Shown: positions 41,065 through 50,326, counted from the first letter of the stretch. The stretch is DNA of 64,000 nucleotides from Roseicella aerolata (GCF_020523605.1 NZ_JAJAQI010000017.1:1-64000), one strand, 5' to 3'. A program made the numbers and translations. Notes: generated from the sequence alone by a model not told the origin.

Positions 41065-42543
41065 ATGATGCCGGCGGAGCAGGCCGGGGCCGCGGCGCTG
41101 CTCCGGCACCTCGCCGGCGCCGAGCCGATCGAGACGCATGTCTCCGCCGTCTTCGTCGGGCCGGACACCGCCTTCAAGCTGAAGAAGGCGGTCGCGCTCG
41201 GCTTCCTCGACTTCTCGACGCTGGCGGCGCGGGAGCGCTTCCTGCGGCGGGAGCTGGAGATCAACCAGCCGGCCGCGCCGGCGCTCTACCGGGATGTGGT
41301 GCCGGTGACGCGCGCGCCGGACGGCAGGCTTGCGCTCGGCGGGGAGCGGGAGGTGGTGGACTGGGTGCTGCGCATGGCGCCCGTCCCGCCGGAGGATTTC
41401 CTGGATGCCGTCGCGGCGCGGGGCGGGCTGGACGGGTCGGTGCTCGATGCCATCGCCGATGCCGCCTTCGCCCTGCATGCCGCGCTGCCGCCGGTGCCGG
41501 GCCTCGATGCGCCGGCCGAGCTTGGCCGGGTCCTGGCGGGCAACCGGCAGGCGGCGCTGGCCGCCGGCCTGCCGCCGGCGCGCGTCGCGGCGCTGGCCGC
41601 GGCGGCGGAGGCCACGCTGGCGCGCCTGGCGCCCCTGCTGGCGGCGCGCGCCGCCGCCGGGCGGGTGCGCCGCTGCCATGGCGACCTGCATCTCGGCAAT
41701 CTCTGCCTGCTGGAAGGGCGCGTGACGCCCTTCGACGCGCTGGAATTCGACGAGGCGCTGGCGACCATCGACACCGGCTACGACCTCGCCTTCCTGCTCA
41801 TGGATCTCGACCACCGGGTCGGCCGCGCCGCGGCGAACCGGGTGCTGAACCGCTATGTCGCCCGCAGCGGCGATGCCGGGCTGACGGCGGCGCTGCCCGT
41901 CTGGCTGTCCATGCGCGCCCTGATCCGCGCGCATGTCCTCTCCAGGGCGAAGGGGCCCGGGTCGGGCCTGCCCTACCTCGCGCGGGCCGAGGCGATGCTG
42001 GCGCCGCCGCCGCCCCGGCTGGTGGCGGTCGGCGGGTTGCAGGGCACGGGCAAGTCGCGCCTGGCCCGCGGCCTCGCGCCCGGGATCGGCGCCGCGCCCG
42101 GCGCGCTGGTGCTCCGCAGCGACGAGATCCGCAAGCGCCAGGCCGGCTGCGCGCCGGAGCAGCGGCTGCCCGCCGCCGCCTATACGCCGGAAGCGAGCAT
42201 GGCGGTCTTCCGCGAACTGACCGACCTGGCGGCCGAGGCGCTGCACGGCGGCCATGCCGTGATCGCCGATGCCGCCTTCCTCCGGCCCGAGGAGCGCGCG
42301 GCGATCGAGGCGGCGCGCGGCGGTGCGCCCTTCACCGGCTTCTGGCTGGAGGCGCCGCCGGAGGTGCTGCGCGCCCGGGTCGCGGCGCGGCGCGGCGATG
42401 CCTCGGATGCCGATGTGGCGGTGCTGGCGGCGGCGGCCGCGCGCGATCCCGGCCCCATCACCTGGCAGCGAGTGGATGCGGCCACGGACCCTCTGCCTGC
42501 CGTCCGTAACGCTCTGGGCTTGAACCCGGACGATCCCTGCTAG
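41065..42543 (+). CDS. Bifunctional aminoglycoside phosphotransferase-like / P-loop kinase fusion protein
   Basis: 492 aa in two parts. Residues about 1-320 form an APH/choline-kinase-like domain: FKLKKAVALGFLDFSTLAAR near the N-lobe Lys, the Brenner-type catalytic loop CHGDLHLGNLCLLEG, and DALEFDEALATIDTGYDLAF. Residues about 325-492 are a P-loop NTPase with Walker A GGLQGTGKSRLARGL and a zeta-toxin/shikimate-kinase-like body (LRSDEIRKRQAG, VIADAAFLRPEERAAIEAA). The family is known as a two-domain AAA/phosphotransferase protein of unknown substrate. Start 41065 avoids the repeat; the upstream in-frame stretch overlaps pdxH. Confidence 0.85.
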   Translation: MMPAEQAGAAALLRHLAGAEPIETHVSAVFVGPDTAFKLKKAVALGFLDFSTLAARERFLRRELEINQPAAPALYRDVVPVTRAPDGRLALGGEREVVDWVLRMAPVPPEDFLDAVAARGGLDGSVLDAIADAAFALHAALPPVPGLDAPAELGRVLAGNRQAALAAGLPPARVAALAAAAEATLARLAPLLAARAAAGRVRRCHGDLHLGNLCLLEGRVTPFDALEFDEALATIDTGYDLAFLLMDLDHRVGRAAANRVLNRYVARSGDAGLTAALPVWLSMRALIRAHVLSRAKGPGSGLPYLARAEAMLAPPPPRLVAVGGLQGTGKSRLARGLAPGIGAAPGALVLRSDEIRKRQAGCAPEQRLPAAAYTPEASMAVFRELTDLAAEALHGGHAVIADAAFLRPEERAAIEAARGGAPFTGFWLEAPPEVLRARVAARRGDASDADVAVLAAAAARDPGPITWQRVDAATDPLPAVRNALGLNPDDPC

Positions 42544-42577
42544 ACATTCCTGCCATGCGCCCCTGGGGAGACGCGCC

Positions 42578-43456
42578 ATGGCCTATCGACGCCTGCTTCT
42601 GCCGCTGACCGGCACCGCCGCCGGGGAGGCCGCGCTCGCCACCGCGCTGATGGTGGCGCGCATCTGGAATGCGCATGTCCACTGCCTGCATGTGCGGGTG
42701 GATGCGCGGGACGTGGCCCCGCTGGCCGGGGAGGGCCTCTCGGGCGCCATGATCGAGGAAATGATGGCCGCGACCGAGCGTGAGAGCGGGGAGCGCGCCA
42801 ACCGCGTGCGCGCCCTGTTCGAGCGCTTCACCGGCCATGCCGGCGGCGTGACGATGGCCAACAGCGCCGAGACCGCGCTGAAGACGGATGGGCCTACCCT
42901 CTCCTTCGAGAGCATCGCGGGGCGGGAGGAGGATGTGGTCGCGCAGCAGTCCCGCCTCTACGACCTGGCGGTGGTGCCGCACCCGGAGGCGGATGAGGAT
43001 GTCTCCTCCTCCGACGCGCTGCATGCCGTGCTCTTTGATTCCGGCCGTCCCGTGCTGATCGCGCCGCGCGAGGCGCCGGCCACCATCGGCACCCGTGTCT
43101 GCTGCGCCTGGAACGGCTCGGCCGAGAGCGCGGCGGCGATCGCGGCCAGCCTGCCCTGGCTGCACCGCGCGAATGCCGTGCGGCTGCTCTATGCCGATGA
43201 GTACCAGCGGCGCGGTCCGGGCGTGGAGGGCATCCGCAGCTACCTCCGCTGGCACGAGATCGAGGCCGAGCCGGTGCTGTTCAAGCCGCTGACCAAGGAT
43301 GTCGGCGCCGGGCTGCTCGGCGCGGCGCGGGACTTCCGGGCAGACCTGCTCTGCATGGGCGCCTACAGCCATTCGCGGCTGCGGCAACTGATCCTCGGCG
43401 GCGTGACCCGGCATGTGCTGGAGAACAGCGACATGCCGGTGCTGATGTGCCGCTAG
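42578..43456 (+). CDS. Universal stress protein (tandem UspA-like)
   Basis: 292 aa with two Usp-fold halves. The first (MAYRRLLLPLTGTAAGEAAL…) lacks the ATP-binding G-loop, while the second ends MGAYSHSRLRQLILGGVTRHVLENSDMPVLM, which is the Usp ATP-binding signature G-x2-G-x9-G-(S/T) in a variant form. These proteins bind nucleotides and accumulate under stress; the direct function is unknown. It converges with a methyltransferase across a perfect palindrome. Confidence 0.85.
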   Translation: MAYRRLLLPLTGTAAGEAALATALMVARIWNAHVHCLHVRVDARDVAPLAGEGLSGAMIEEMMAATERESGERANRVRALFERFTGHAGGVTMANSAETALKTDGPTLSFESIAGREEDVVAQQSRLYDLAVVPHPEADEDVSSSDALHAVLFDSGRPVLIAPREAPATIGTRVCCAWNGSAESAAAIAASLPWLHRANAVRLLYADEYQRRGPGVEGIRSYLRWHEIEAEPVLFKPLTKDVGAGLLGAARDFRADLLCMGAYSHSRLRQLILGGVTRHVLENSDMPVLMCR

Positions 43457-43486
43457 GATCGCAACCGGCATCCGGGGCCGCGCCGG

Positions 43487-43508
43487 GCCGCGGAGCCGGC
43501 TCCGCGGC
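43487..43508. terminator. Perfect 22-bp palindrome between convergent stops
   Basis: GCCGCGGAGCC followed directly by its reverse complement GGCTCCGCGGC, ending one base before the methyltransferase stop codon and about 30 bases after the usp stop. It sits exactly between two 3' ends, so a bidirectional terminator or transcript-end hairpin is likely, although no T-run is present. Confidence 0.5.
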
Positions 43509-44306
43509 TCAGCGGCGCCGGCCGACCACCACCAGGTAGTCGCGGGGCATCGTGATGCCCATCGGGGTGCGGTGCGCCTCGTGGAAGGCGAGGAAGTCGC
43601 GCTTCAGCGCCTCCTTCCGGTCGGTGTTCTGCAGCAGCATCCTGGTCGGGCCGTAGCCGGTGCTGAAGAGCTGCCAGACCGCCTCCGCATCCGGCATGCG
43701 CAGCACCGTGGTGCCCGTCTCGATCTGCAACTCGAAGGCGTCGCCGAGCAGTTCCCGCAGCCGCGCCTCGCGCCCCCATTCGAAGGGGGAGGGCGGCGGC
43801 GGGCCGGGCGGCGGCGGCATGTAGGGCCGCATCACCTGGAACACGCCGGCGATGGCGCCGTCCGGCGGCCAGGTGGTCAGGCCGATCCGCCCGCCCGGAC
43901 GGCAGAGCCGCGCCAACTCGCTGGCCACCGCCTCCGGCCGGCTGGCGAACATCACGCCGCAGGTCGAGGTGATGACGTCGAAGCCGGCATCGGGAAGCTC
44001 CATCGCCTCGGCATCGCCGACCCGGAAGTCGATCCGCAAATTGGCCTGCTCGGCCAGGCGCCGCGCCGCCTCGATCACGCCGGCGCCGATATCGAGGCCG
44101 GTGACCTTCGCGCCCTTCTGCGCCAGGCGGCGCGCGGTCCAGCCGGTGCCGGTGGCGAGGTCGAGCGCGCGTTCGCCCGGCCGGATGTCGAGCCGGTTGA
44201 GCAGATGCTCGATGGAATCGGCGATGGATTCGCTGATCCTGTCGTAGTCGGCACCGCCCGACCCCCAGGTCGCGGCCGCCTTCTCGTTATGGGGCTGGAT
44301 GGCCAT
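43509..44306 (-). CDS. Class I SAM-dependent methyltransferase (UbiE/Methyltransf_11 type)
   Basis: 265 aa. SAM motif I is ALDLATGTGWTARRLAQKGA, motif post-I GLDIGAGVIEAARRLAEQ, motif II GDAEAMELPDAGFDVITSTCG, and motif III RLCRPGGRIGLTTW. A proline-rich loop (PPPPGPPPPSP) is inserted after motif III. The substrate is unknown; UbiE-like C-methylation of quinones is one option, but ubiE is usually elsewhere. It stands alone, reading towards the usp gene. Confidence 0.87.
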   Translation of the reverse strand: MAIQPHNEKAAATWGSGGADYDRISESIADSIEHLLNRLDIRPGERALDLATGTGWTARRLAQKGAKVTGLDIGAGVIEAARRLAEQANLRIDFRVGDAEAMELPDAGFDVITSTCGVMFASRPEAVASELARLCRPGGRIGLTTWPPDGAIAGVFQVMRPYMPPPPGPPPPSPFEWGREARLRELLGDAFELQIETGTTVLRMPDAEAVWQLFSTGYGPTRMLLQNTDRKEALKRDFLAFHEAHRTPMGITMPRDYLVVVGRRR

Positions 44307-44527
44307 GGTGCTCTCCCTTCGGCCTGACCTTCCGGCCGGCCGCGACGGGACAGTGCTCCAGGCGTGGTTCCATCGCCATCACAGGGCCGTGCCGGCGGTC
44401 CGGCCTGTGATCATCCGCACGAATGACAGGGATTGGGGGTACCGATGGGACAATCCGGGCGCTGCCGCCTATCTCCCTGGGCGAAGGGCCGCCCCCCCGG
44501 CGGCCCATCCCTCCCTGGAGTGTGCCG

Positions 44528-45238
44528 ATGATCGATGTCCGTCCCTTCAAGACCCTCGGCGGCGCCAACCACGGTTGGCTGAACGCCAGGCATCACTTCT
44601 CCTTCGCCGGCTACCACGACCCCGCCCGGATGAACTGGGGCCGGCTGCGCGTCTGGAACGATGACGAGATCGCCGCCGGCACCGGCTTCGACCCGCACCC
44701 GCACCGCGACATGGAGATCATCACCTATGTCCGGGAAGGCGCCATCACCCATCGCGACAGCCTGGGCAATGAGGGCCGGACCGAGGCGGGCGACGTGCAG
44801 GTCATGTCCGCCGGCACCGGCGTGGTGCACAGCGAGTATAACCTGGAGCCGGAGACGACGACGCTCTTCCAGATCTGGATCATCCCGGACCGCCGCGGCG
44901 TGGCGCCGAACTGGGGCGCGAAGCAGTTCCCCAAGGCCGCCCGCGAGGCGGGGTTCGAGGTGCTGGCCAGCGGCCGGCCGCAGGACGAGGGCACCGGCGC
45001 CCTGCCGCTGAACGTCAACGGCGCGGTGCTGGCGGCCACGCTGAAGGCCGGCCAGACGCTGCGCCAGCCGCTCGCCGAGGGCCGCGCCGCCTATCTGGTG
45101 CCCGCCCGGGGCGCGGTGACGGTGAACGGCGTCGCGCTCCACGCCCGCGACGGCGCCGGCATCGTGGACGAGCCGGCCATCGAGATCACCGCCAGCGAGG
45201 ATGCCGAGCTGGTGCTGGTCGAGGTGGCGAAGGAGTAG
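44528..45238 (+). CDS. Pirin-family bicupin protein
   Basis: 236 aa, short pirin form. N-terminal cupin metal ligands are in GFDPHPHRDMEIITYV (two His, then Glu further on) and MSAGTGVVHSEYN (His); the C-terminal cupin is degenerate (VNGVALHARDGAGIVDEPAI). YhhW-type pirins have quercetin 2,3-dioxygenase activity in vitro, though the cellular role is usually unknown. Start 44528 (MIDVRPF) has GGAG upstream; the earlier in-frame ATG at 44423 lacks host codon bias. Confidence 0.9.
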   Translation: MIDVRPFKTLGGANHGWLNARHHFSFAGYHDPARMNWGRLRVWNDDEIAAGTGFDPHPHRDMEIITYVREGAITHRDSLGNEGRTEAGDVQVMSAGTGVVHSEYNLEPETTTLFQIWIIPDRRGVAPNWGAKQFPKAAREAGFEVLASGRPQDEGTGALPLNVNGAVLAATLKAGQTLRQPLAEGRAAYLVPARGAVTVNGVALHARDGAGIVDEPAIEITASEDAELVLVEVAKE

Positions 45239-45381
45239 CCCGCCCGCGATCGTCCGGGGCGCCTGCGCCCCGGGCGTGAATCGCCGGCGCAAACCATGGG
45301 GGGTGCGGTGCCGGGCCGCGCCCCCTTCCACGCCCAGCGCTTTGGCGCGACCCTGCCCGCCACGGGAAGCGGGAGGAACCG

Positions 45382-46434
45382 ATGCCGAAGGTCCAGGCGG
45401 AGCAACTGCGAAAGATCGGCCGCGCGCTGCTGATGGCAAACGGCGTGCCGGAGGCGGAGGCGGCCACCGTCGCCCGCCATGTCGTCAACGCCAACTTGGC
45501 GGGACATGACAGCCACGGCGTCATCATGCTGCCGAACTACATCGAGCGCGTGCGGGTCGGCCACATCCTCCCCGGCGCGCCCTTCACCATCGTGCAGGAG
45601 AGCCCGACCACCACCGTCGTGGACGGCAATTGGGGCTTCGGCTACGTCATCAACGAGCGCGCGATGGCGCTGACCATCGAGAAGGCCGAGAAGAACAACA
45701 TCGCGGCCTGCACGGTCTTCCGCCAGGGCCATGTCGGGCGGCTGGCCAGCTACCCGCTGATGGCCGCCGAGGCCGGCATGATCGGCATGGCCTGGGCGGA
45801 TTCCGGCCGCTCCCCCAAGGGCGTCGCCCCCTTCGGCGGGCGGGAGGCGCGGCTCGGCACCAATCCCTGGGCCATCGCCGTGCCCTCCGACCTCGACGGT
45901 CCCTTCTGCATGGACTTCGCCACCTCGGCGGTGGCCATGGGCAAGGTGAAGCTGGCCGAGGCGCGCGGGCAGGAGATCCCGCGCGGCTGGGTGGTGGATT
46001 CCGAGGGCGAGCTGACCACCGACCCCGCCAAGCTGAAGGGCGGCGCGCTGCTGCCGCTCGGCGGCCCGGGGGAGGGCTACAAGGGCACCGCGCTCGCCGC
46101 CATGGGCGAGGTCTTCTGCGGCATCCTCACCGGCCTCGGCTTCGGGGTGGAGCCGAGCGGGCGGCACAATGACGGCTGCTTCCTCATCGCCATCAAGGTC
46201 GAGGCCTTCCGCCCGCTGCTGGCCTTCCGCAGGGAGGTCGCGGATTTCGCCCACTACCTGAAGGACACGCCGCCGGCGAAGGGCAGCAGCGGCGTGCTCT
46301 ACCCGGGCGAGGTTGAGCACCGGGCGGAGCGGCAGCGCGCCGCCGAGGGCATCGAGATCGAGGAGGCCACCTGGGCGAAGCTCGCGGCCCTGGCCAAGGA
46401 GGGCGGGATCGCGGGTGAACTCGGCCTCGGCTGA
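45382..46434 (+). CDS. Ldh-family (MdhB/YlbC type) NAD(P)-dependent oxidoreductase
   Basis: 350 aa of the Ldh_2 malate/L-lactate/ureidoglycolate dehydrogenase family, unrelated to classical LDH. Signatures: GHDSHGVIMLPNYIERVRVG with the conserved His, RQGHVGRLASYPLMAAEAGM, GTNPWAIAVPSD, and GGPGEGYKGTALAAMGEVF. It oxidises 2-hydroxyacids with NAD or NADP; members include ComC, YiaK and AllD, so the substrate is open. GGGAGGAA lies just before the start. It is 143 bp after the pirin gene in the same direction. Confidence 0.88.
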   Translation: MPKVQAEQLRKIGRALLMANGVPEAEAATVARHVVNANLAGHDSHGVIMLPNYIERVRVGHILPGAPFTIVQESPTTTVVDGNWGFGYVINERAMALTIEKAEKNNIAACTVFRQGHVGRLASYPLMAAEAGMIGMAWADSGRSPKGVAPFGGREARLGTNPWAIAVPSDLDGPFCMDFATSAVAMGKVKLAEARGQEIPRGWVVDSEGELTTDPAKLKGGALLPLGGPGEGYKGTALAAMGEVFCGILTGLGFGVEPSGRHNDGCFLIAIKVEAFRPLLAFRREVADFAHYLKDTPPAKGSSGVLYPGEVEHRAERQRAAEGIEIEEATWAKLAALAKEGGIAGELGLG

Positions 46435-46550
46435 AGGGGAGTTCCCGGGCAGACTCCGCCCTCCCGGACCCACCCGACAGGCCAGGCCCTGGCCTGGACC
46501 GGTGTGAGCCTGCCCGCTGAACCTGCCGGCCCAGGCCGGGTCCAGGGGCG

Positions 46551-46647
46551 TGATGCCTGGCGCATGGAGCCTCGACCTGCGGCGCGGAGCCAAGGCCCGG
46601 AGGGCCGCCCGCGGAGGCCGGAGATGCGCCAGCATGTCATGCGCCAG
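46551..46647 (+). repeat. Family B palindromic element, copy B2 (short)
   Basis: 97 bp between the Ldh gene and the ATP-grasp gene. The arms CCTGGCGCATG (46556-46566) and CATGCGCCAG (46638-46647) are perfectly complementary; the core GGAGCCAAGGCCCGGAGGGC matches copy B1 in the same orientation. The left outer end reads TGATGCCTGG. It is not directly adjacent to a stop codon (nearest is 46434). Confidence 0.65.
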
Positions 46648-46707
46648 ATATGCGGGGGCGAAGCCCCCCTCGCGCAGCGCGGACAGCCATGGCATCACGC
46701 GCCTGGC

Positions 46708-49230
46708 ATGACGGATCTCGCCCCGCTCGACGAAATGGTGGACGGCGCCGGCGGGGTCCGCCCGCATTGGGGCGGCCTGCTCGGCGCCCTCGGTGCGCTC
46801 GGGCGCGGCGAGCTGGCGCATCGCGCCGCGCTGCTCGACCGCCACTTCCTCGAGGAAGGCGCGACCAGCCTGCTGCCCGGCGGCGCCGATGCCCCGGCCT
46901 GGCGCTGCGACCCCGTGCCGCTGGTCCTCCCGCCCGCCGAATTCGATGTGCTGGCCGCCGGCCTCGCCCAGCGCGCGGCCCTGCTGGAAGCGGTGCTGCA
47001 GGATGTCTACGGCCCGCAGACCCTGCTGGCCGAGGGCGCGCTGCCGCCCGCCCTGGTCTATGCCAACCCGGCCTTCCTCCGCTCCTGCCGCGCGCCCGAG
47101 GGGCGGCGGGAGGGACCGCTGCTGCAGCTCTACGCCGCCGACCTGCTGCGGGCGCCGGACGGGCAGTGGCATGTGCTGGCGGACCGCACCGCGGGCCCGA
47201 CCGGCCTCGCGCATGTGCTGGAGAACCGCCGCGCCCTGACCCGCACCCTGCCGGAGCTGCTGCGGGCGCGGGAGCTGCGCCGGCACGGCCCCTTCTTCGA
47301 CCTCTGGCAGGATTCGCTCCAGCGCCTGGCGCCGCCCGCCGCCGCCGGCCGCAACCCCGGCGTCGCCATGCTGACGCCCGGGCATTCCAGCCCGCGCTGG
47401 TGGGAGCATGTCATCCTCTCCCGCCGCCTCTCCTGCGCGCTGGTCGAGGCCGGCGACCTGACGGTGCGGGACGGCGCGCTCTTCCTGAAGACGCTGCGCG
47501 GGCTGCAGCCGGTGGATGTGCTGCTGCGCCGGATGGATGGCCGCCGGATGGACCCGCTGGAGGCGGACCAGAGCCCGTTGCACGGCGTGGCGGGGCTGCT
47601 GGAGGCGGTGCGCGGCGGGCGGCTGCGGATCGTCAACGACCCCGGCGCCGGCTTCGCCGAGGCGCCGGGGCTCGCCGCCTTCCTGCCGGGCCTCGCGCCG
47701 CGGCTGCTGGGCGAGCCGCTGCGGCTCGCCGGCGCGCGGACGCTCTGGCTGGGCGACCCGGCGGCGCGCGACCTGGCCCTGGCGGAGCTCGGCCGCTGGA
47801 TGGTGCGGCGGGCGGTGGACGGCACGGTGCGTTCCATCACCGCCGGTGCCCTGCCGGAGGCGGCGCGGGCCGAGCTGGCACAGCGCATCCTGGCCGCGCC
47901 GGAGGAGTGGGCGGTCTCCGAGCGCCTGCCCGCCTCGGTCGCGCCCTGCGTCGGGACAGGGGGGCTGGAGCCGCGGCCGATCATGCTCCGGCTTTTCCTG
48001 CTGCAGGACGGCCAGGGCTGGCAGGCGCTGCAGGGCGGCCTGGCGCGTGGCCTGGCCATGCCCGATCCCGGCACCGGCGCGCGCCCCTGCATGCCCTTCA
48101 GCAAGGATGTCTGGGTTCCGCTGGAGGATCCCGCCGCGATCCAGGGGCCGGGGCAGCTGACCATCCGCGCACTGCCCATCCGCCGCGCGACCGGCGACAT
48201 CCCGAGCCGCGTCGCCGACAATTTCTTCTGGCTCGGCCGCTACCTGGAGCGGCTGGAGAGCGGCGCGCGGCTGCTGCGCGCGACCGCCGCCCGGCTGGCG
48301 ACCACCAGCCCCAATCCGCGCGAGCTGGCCGAGCTGCGGAGCCTTGCCGCCTGCCTGGTGCGGGCGGATCTGCTGGAGCCGGAGACGGCGCGGCAGATCG
48401 GCACGCTCCCCGTCACCGCCGCGCTGCTGCGGGCGGTGCGGGAGCGCTGGCGCATGCAGGGGCTGCTCAACCAGGTCTCCCGCCTCGCCGGCCTGCTGCG
48501 GGACCGGCTGACCGGGGAGATGCACCTCGCCCTCAACCGCGGCCTGCGCCAGCTGACGGAAGAATTCGACGCCATCCCCGCGGGGCGGGAGGAGGCGCGC
48601 GGGCTGGAGGCGCTGGGCCATGCCTGCGCCGGCGTGCTGGCCTTCGCCGCGACCGTCGCCGGCCTCGCCGCCGAGAACATGGTGCGCGGCGGCGGGCGGC
48701 TCTTCCTCGATCTCGGCCGGCGGGTGGAGCGGGCGCAGGCGATCGCGGCCGAACTGGCCCGCGCGCTCGACCAGCCAGGCGCCGCCGGCCAGCCGGCGCG
48801 GCTGGAGCCGGGGCTGAGCCTGGCGCTGGAGCTGCGCGATTCGGTCATCACCTATCGCAGCCGCTACCTCACCGTGCTGCAGCCGGCGCCGGTGCTGGAC
48901 CTGGTGCTGGCCGATGAGGGGAATCCGCGCGGCCTCGCCTTCCAGCTGCTCGCGGCGCGGGACATGCTGGCCGATCTGGAGGGCGATCGGGCATCCCCCC
49001 TGGCCCTGCTGGCGGAAGCCCTGCTGGAGGAGGCGCGCGCGATGGTGCGGGAGGTGGCGGAGGCGCCGTCCCAGGCGGGGGCCGCGCTCGGGCTGCTGCC
49101 GCGGCTCGCGGCGATGGAAGGGGAGGTCGCCACGCTGTCGGACCGCATCACCCGCCGCTGGTTCGCGCTGCTGCCGGCCCCGCACAGCCTGGGCCCGGCG
49201 CCCGCGCTCCGGCTGCGCGGCGCGGCGTGA
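46708..49230 (+). CDS. Circularly permuted type 2 ATP-grasp / alpha-E domain fusion protein
   Basis: 840 aa. Residues about 1-480 match the circularly permuted ATP-grasp family (ILLEAVLQDVYGPQTLLAEG-like block, MLTPGHSSPRWWEHVILSRRL, VDVLLRRMDGRRMDPLEADQ, RIVNDPGAGFAEAPGLAAFL, FSKDVWVPLEDPA), predicted ATP-dependent peptide or amide ligases. Residues about 495-840 form the all-helical alpha-E domain (SRVADNFFWLGRYLERLESG, RYLTVLQPAPVLDLVLADEG). These are usually separate neighbouring genes; here they are one chain. The end overlaps the transglutaminase start by 4 bp (GTGA), the standard partner. Start 46708 follows the repeat. Confidence 0.9.
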   Translation: MTDLAPLDEMVDGAGGVRPHWGGLLGALGALGRGELAHRAALLDRHFLEEGATSLLPGGADAPAWRCDPVPLVLPPAEFDVLAAGLAQRAALLEAVLQDVYGPQTLLAEGALPPALVYANPAFLRSCRAPEGRREGPLLQLYAADLLRAPDGQWHVLADRTAGPTGLAHVLENRRALTRTLPELLRARELRRHGPFFDLWQDSLQRLAPPAAAGRNPGVAMLTPGHSSPRWWEHVILSRRLSCALVEAGDLTVRDGALFLKTLRGLQPVDVLLRRMDGRRMDPLEADQSPLHGVAGLLEAVRGGRLRIVNDPGAGFAEAPGLAAFLPGLAPRLLGEPLRLAGARTLWLGDPAARDLALAELGRWMVRRAVDGTVRSITAGALPEAARAELAQRILAAPEEWAVSERLPASVAPCVGTGGLEPRPIMLRLFLLQDGQGWQALQGGLARGLAMPDPGTGARPCMPFSKDVWVPLEDPAAIQGPGQLTIRALPIRRATGDIPSRVADNFFWLGRYLERLESGARLLRATAARLATTSPNPRELAELRSLAACLVRADLLEPETARQIGTLPVTAALLRAVRERWRMQGLLNQVSRLAGLLRDRLTGEMHLALNRGLRQLTEEFDAIPAGREEARGLEALGHACAGVLAFAATVAGLAAENMVRGGGRLFLDLGRRVERAQAIAAELARALDQPGAAGQPARLEPGLSLALELRDSVITYRSRYLTVLQPAPVLDLVLADEGNPRGLAFQLLAARDMLADLEGDRASPLALLAEALLEEARAMVREVAEAPSQAGAALGLLPRLAAMEGEVATLSDRITRRWFALLPAPHSLGPAPALRLRGAA

Positions 49231-50123
49231 TCTACCGGGTCCGGCATACCACCCGCTACGCCTATGGCGGCACGGTGGACCTGGCGGCGCATATGCTGCA
49301 CCTGCGGCCGCGCGACCTGCCCTTCCAGCGGGTGATCTCGGCCGCCGTCACGACGCAGCCCGGGGCGTCCCACCGGCGGGACGGGCTGGACCATTTCGGC
49401 AACCCGGTCACCTGGCTGTTCATCGAGGCGCCGCATGCCGGCTTCGAGGTGACGGCGGAGGCGGAGGTGGAGGTGCGCTTCCCCGACCCGCCGGCCGCCG
49501 GGGCGACCCTGCCCTGGGAGAGGGTGGCGGCGCTGGCGCGGGCAGGCGGGCCCGGCGCCTGGCAGGCGGCGGAGTACCGCTTCGACAGCCCGATGTGCCC
49601 GGCCCTGCCGGAGGCCGGCGCCTATGCGGCGGGGAGCTTCCCGCCCGGCCGCCCGGTGCTGGCCGGGCTGCTTGACCTCAATGCCCGTATCCGGGCCGAT
49701 TTCCAGTTCCGCGCCGGCGTCACCGACCTCTCCACCCCCATCGCCGAGGTGCTGCGGCGGCGGGAGGGCGTCTGCCAGGACTTCACCCACCTGATGATCA
49801 GCGGGCTGCGCGCCCTCGGCCTGCCGGCCCGCTACAGCTCCGGCTACATCCGCACCCGCCCGCCGCCCGGCCAGGAGCGCCGGCGCGGGGCGGACCAGAG
49901 CCATGCCTGGGTCGGCGCCTGGCTGGGGCCGGAGCAGGCCTGGGTGGACCTCGACCCCACCAATGGCGTGGTGGTGCGGGATGAGCATGTCCTCCTCGGC
50001 TGGGGGCGGGATTACGGTGATATCAGCCCGGTGCGCGGCGTGATGCTGGGCGGCGGCGACCATGGGCTGTGGATCGGGGTGGATCTGGAGCCGATCAGGG
50101 AGGAGGCGGCAACCGGGCGCTGA
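49227..50123 (+). CDS. Transglutaminase-like cysteine protease family protein
   Basis: 298 aa. An N-terminal transglutaminase-associated beta region (IYRVRHTTRYAYGGTVDLAA) precedes the core with the triad C183 (GVCQDFTHLMISGLRALGLP), H226 (DQSHAWVGAWLG) and D243 (WVDLDPTNG). Family members hydrolyse or transfer peptide amides. It starts with GTG at 49227, overlapping the ATP-grasp/alpha-E stop. The ATP-grasp, alpha-E and transglutaminase set is a widespread, experimentally obscure module thought to build and process a peptide tag or small peptide. Confidence 0.92.
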   Translation: MIYRVRHTTRYAYGGTVDLAAHMLHLRPRDLPFQRVISAAVTTQPGASHRRDGLDHFGNPVTWLFIEAPHAGFEVTAEAEVEVRFPDPPAAGATLPWERVAALARAGGPGAWQAAEYRFDSPMCPALPEAGAYAAGSFPPGRPVLAGLLDLNARIRADFQFRAGVTDLSTPIAEVLRRREGVCQDFTHLMISGLRALGLPARYSSGYIRTRPPPGQERRRGADQSHAWVGAWLGPEQAWVDLDPTNGVVVRDEHVLLGWGRDYGDISPVRGVMLGGGDHGLWIGVDLEPIREEAATGR

Positions 50124-50183
50124 CGCCGGCCGGTTGGCGGGAAGCCCGGCCGGCCCTGCCGCCGGCGCCCAGGGTCTTTGCTT

Positions 50184-50214
50184 TTGTGGCATATTTGCGA
50201 ACTTGCAATATAAG
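50184..50214 (+). promoter_or_regulatory. AT-rich promoter-like patch with TTGC repeats
   Basis: TTGTGG (50184-50189), 17-base spacer and AATATA (50207-50212) resemble a weak sigma-70 promoter for the 50.3-52.8 kb genes. The same patch holds TTGCGAAC followed by TTGCAATA, a near-repeat that could bind a regulator. It stands out as the most AT-rich spot in this region. Confidence 0.35.
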
Positions 50215-50326
50215 GGCCGCGATCCGGCAGGTCTCCGTCACGTTGCCGTGCGGCTGGCCGGCGCCGGGCAGCCGCAGCCGCTTCCGTCGCCACATCGGGC
50301 GCGTGGATCAGGATGTCACCATTACC

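Noticed and set aside
45091-49185. A 1364-residue open frame on the minus strand opposite the Ldh and ATP-grasp genes
   Set aside because: Low-complexity composition typical of antisense frames in very GC-rich DNA; the plus strand carries recognisable protein families throughout.
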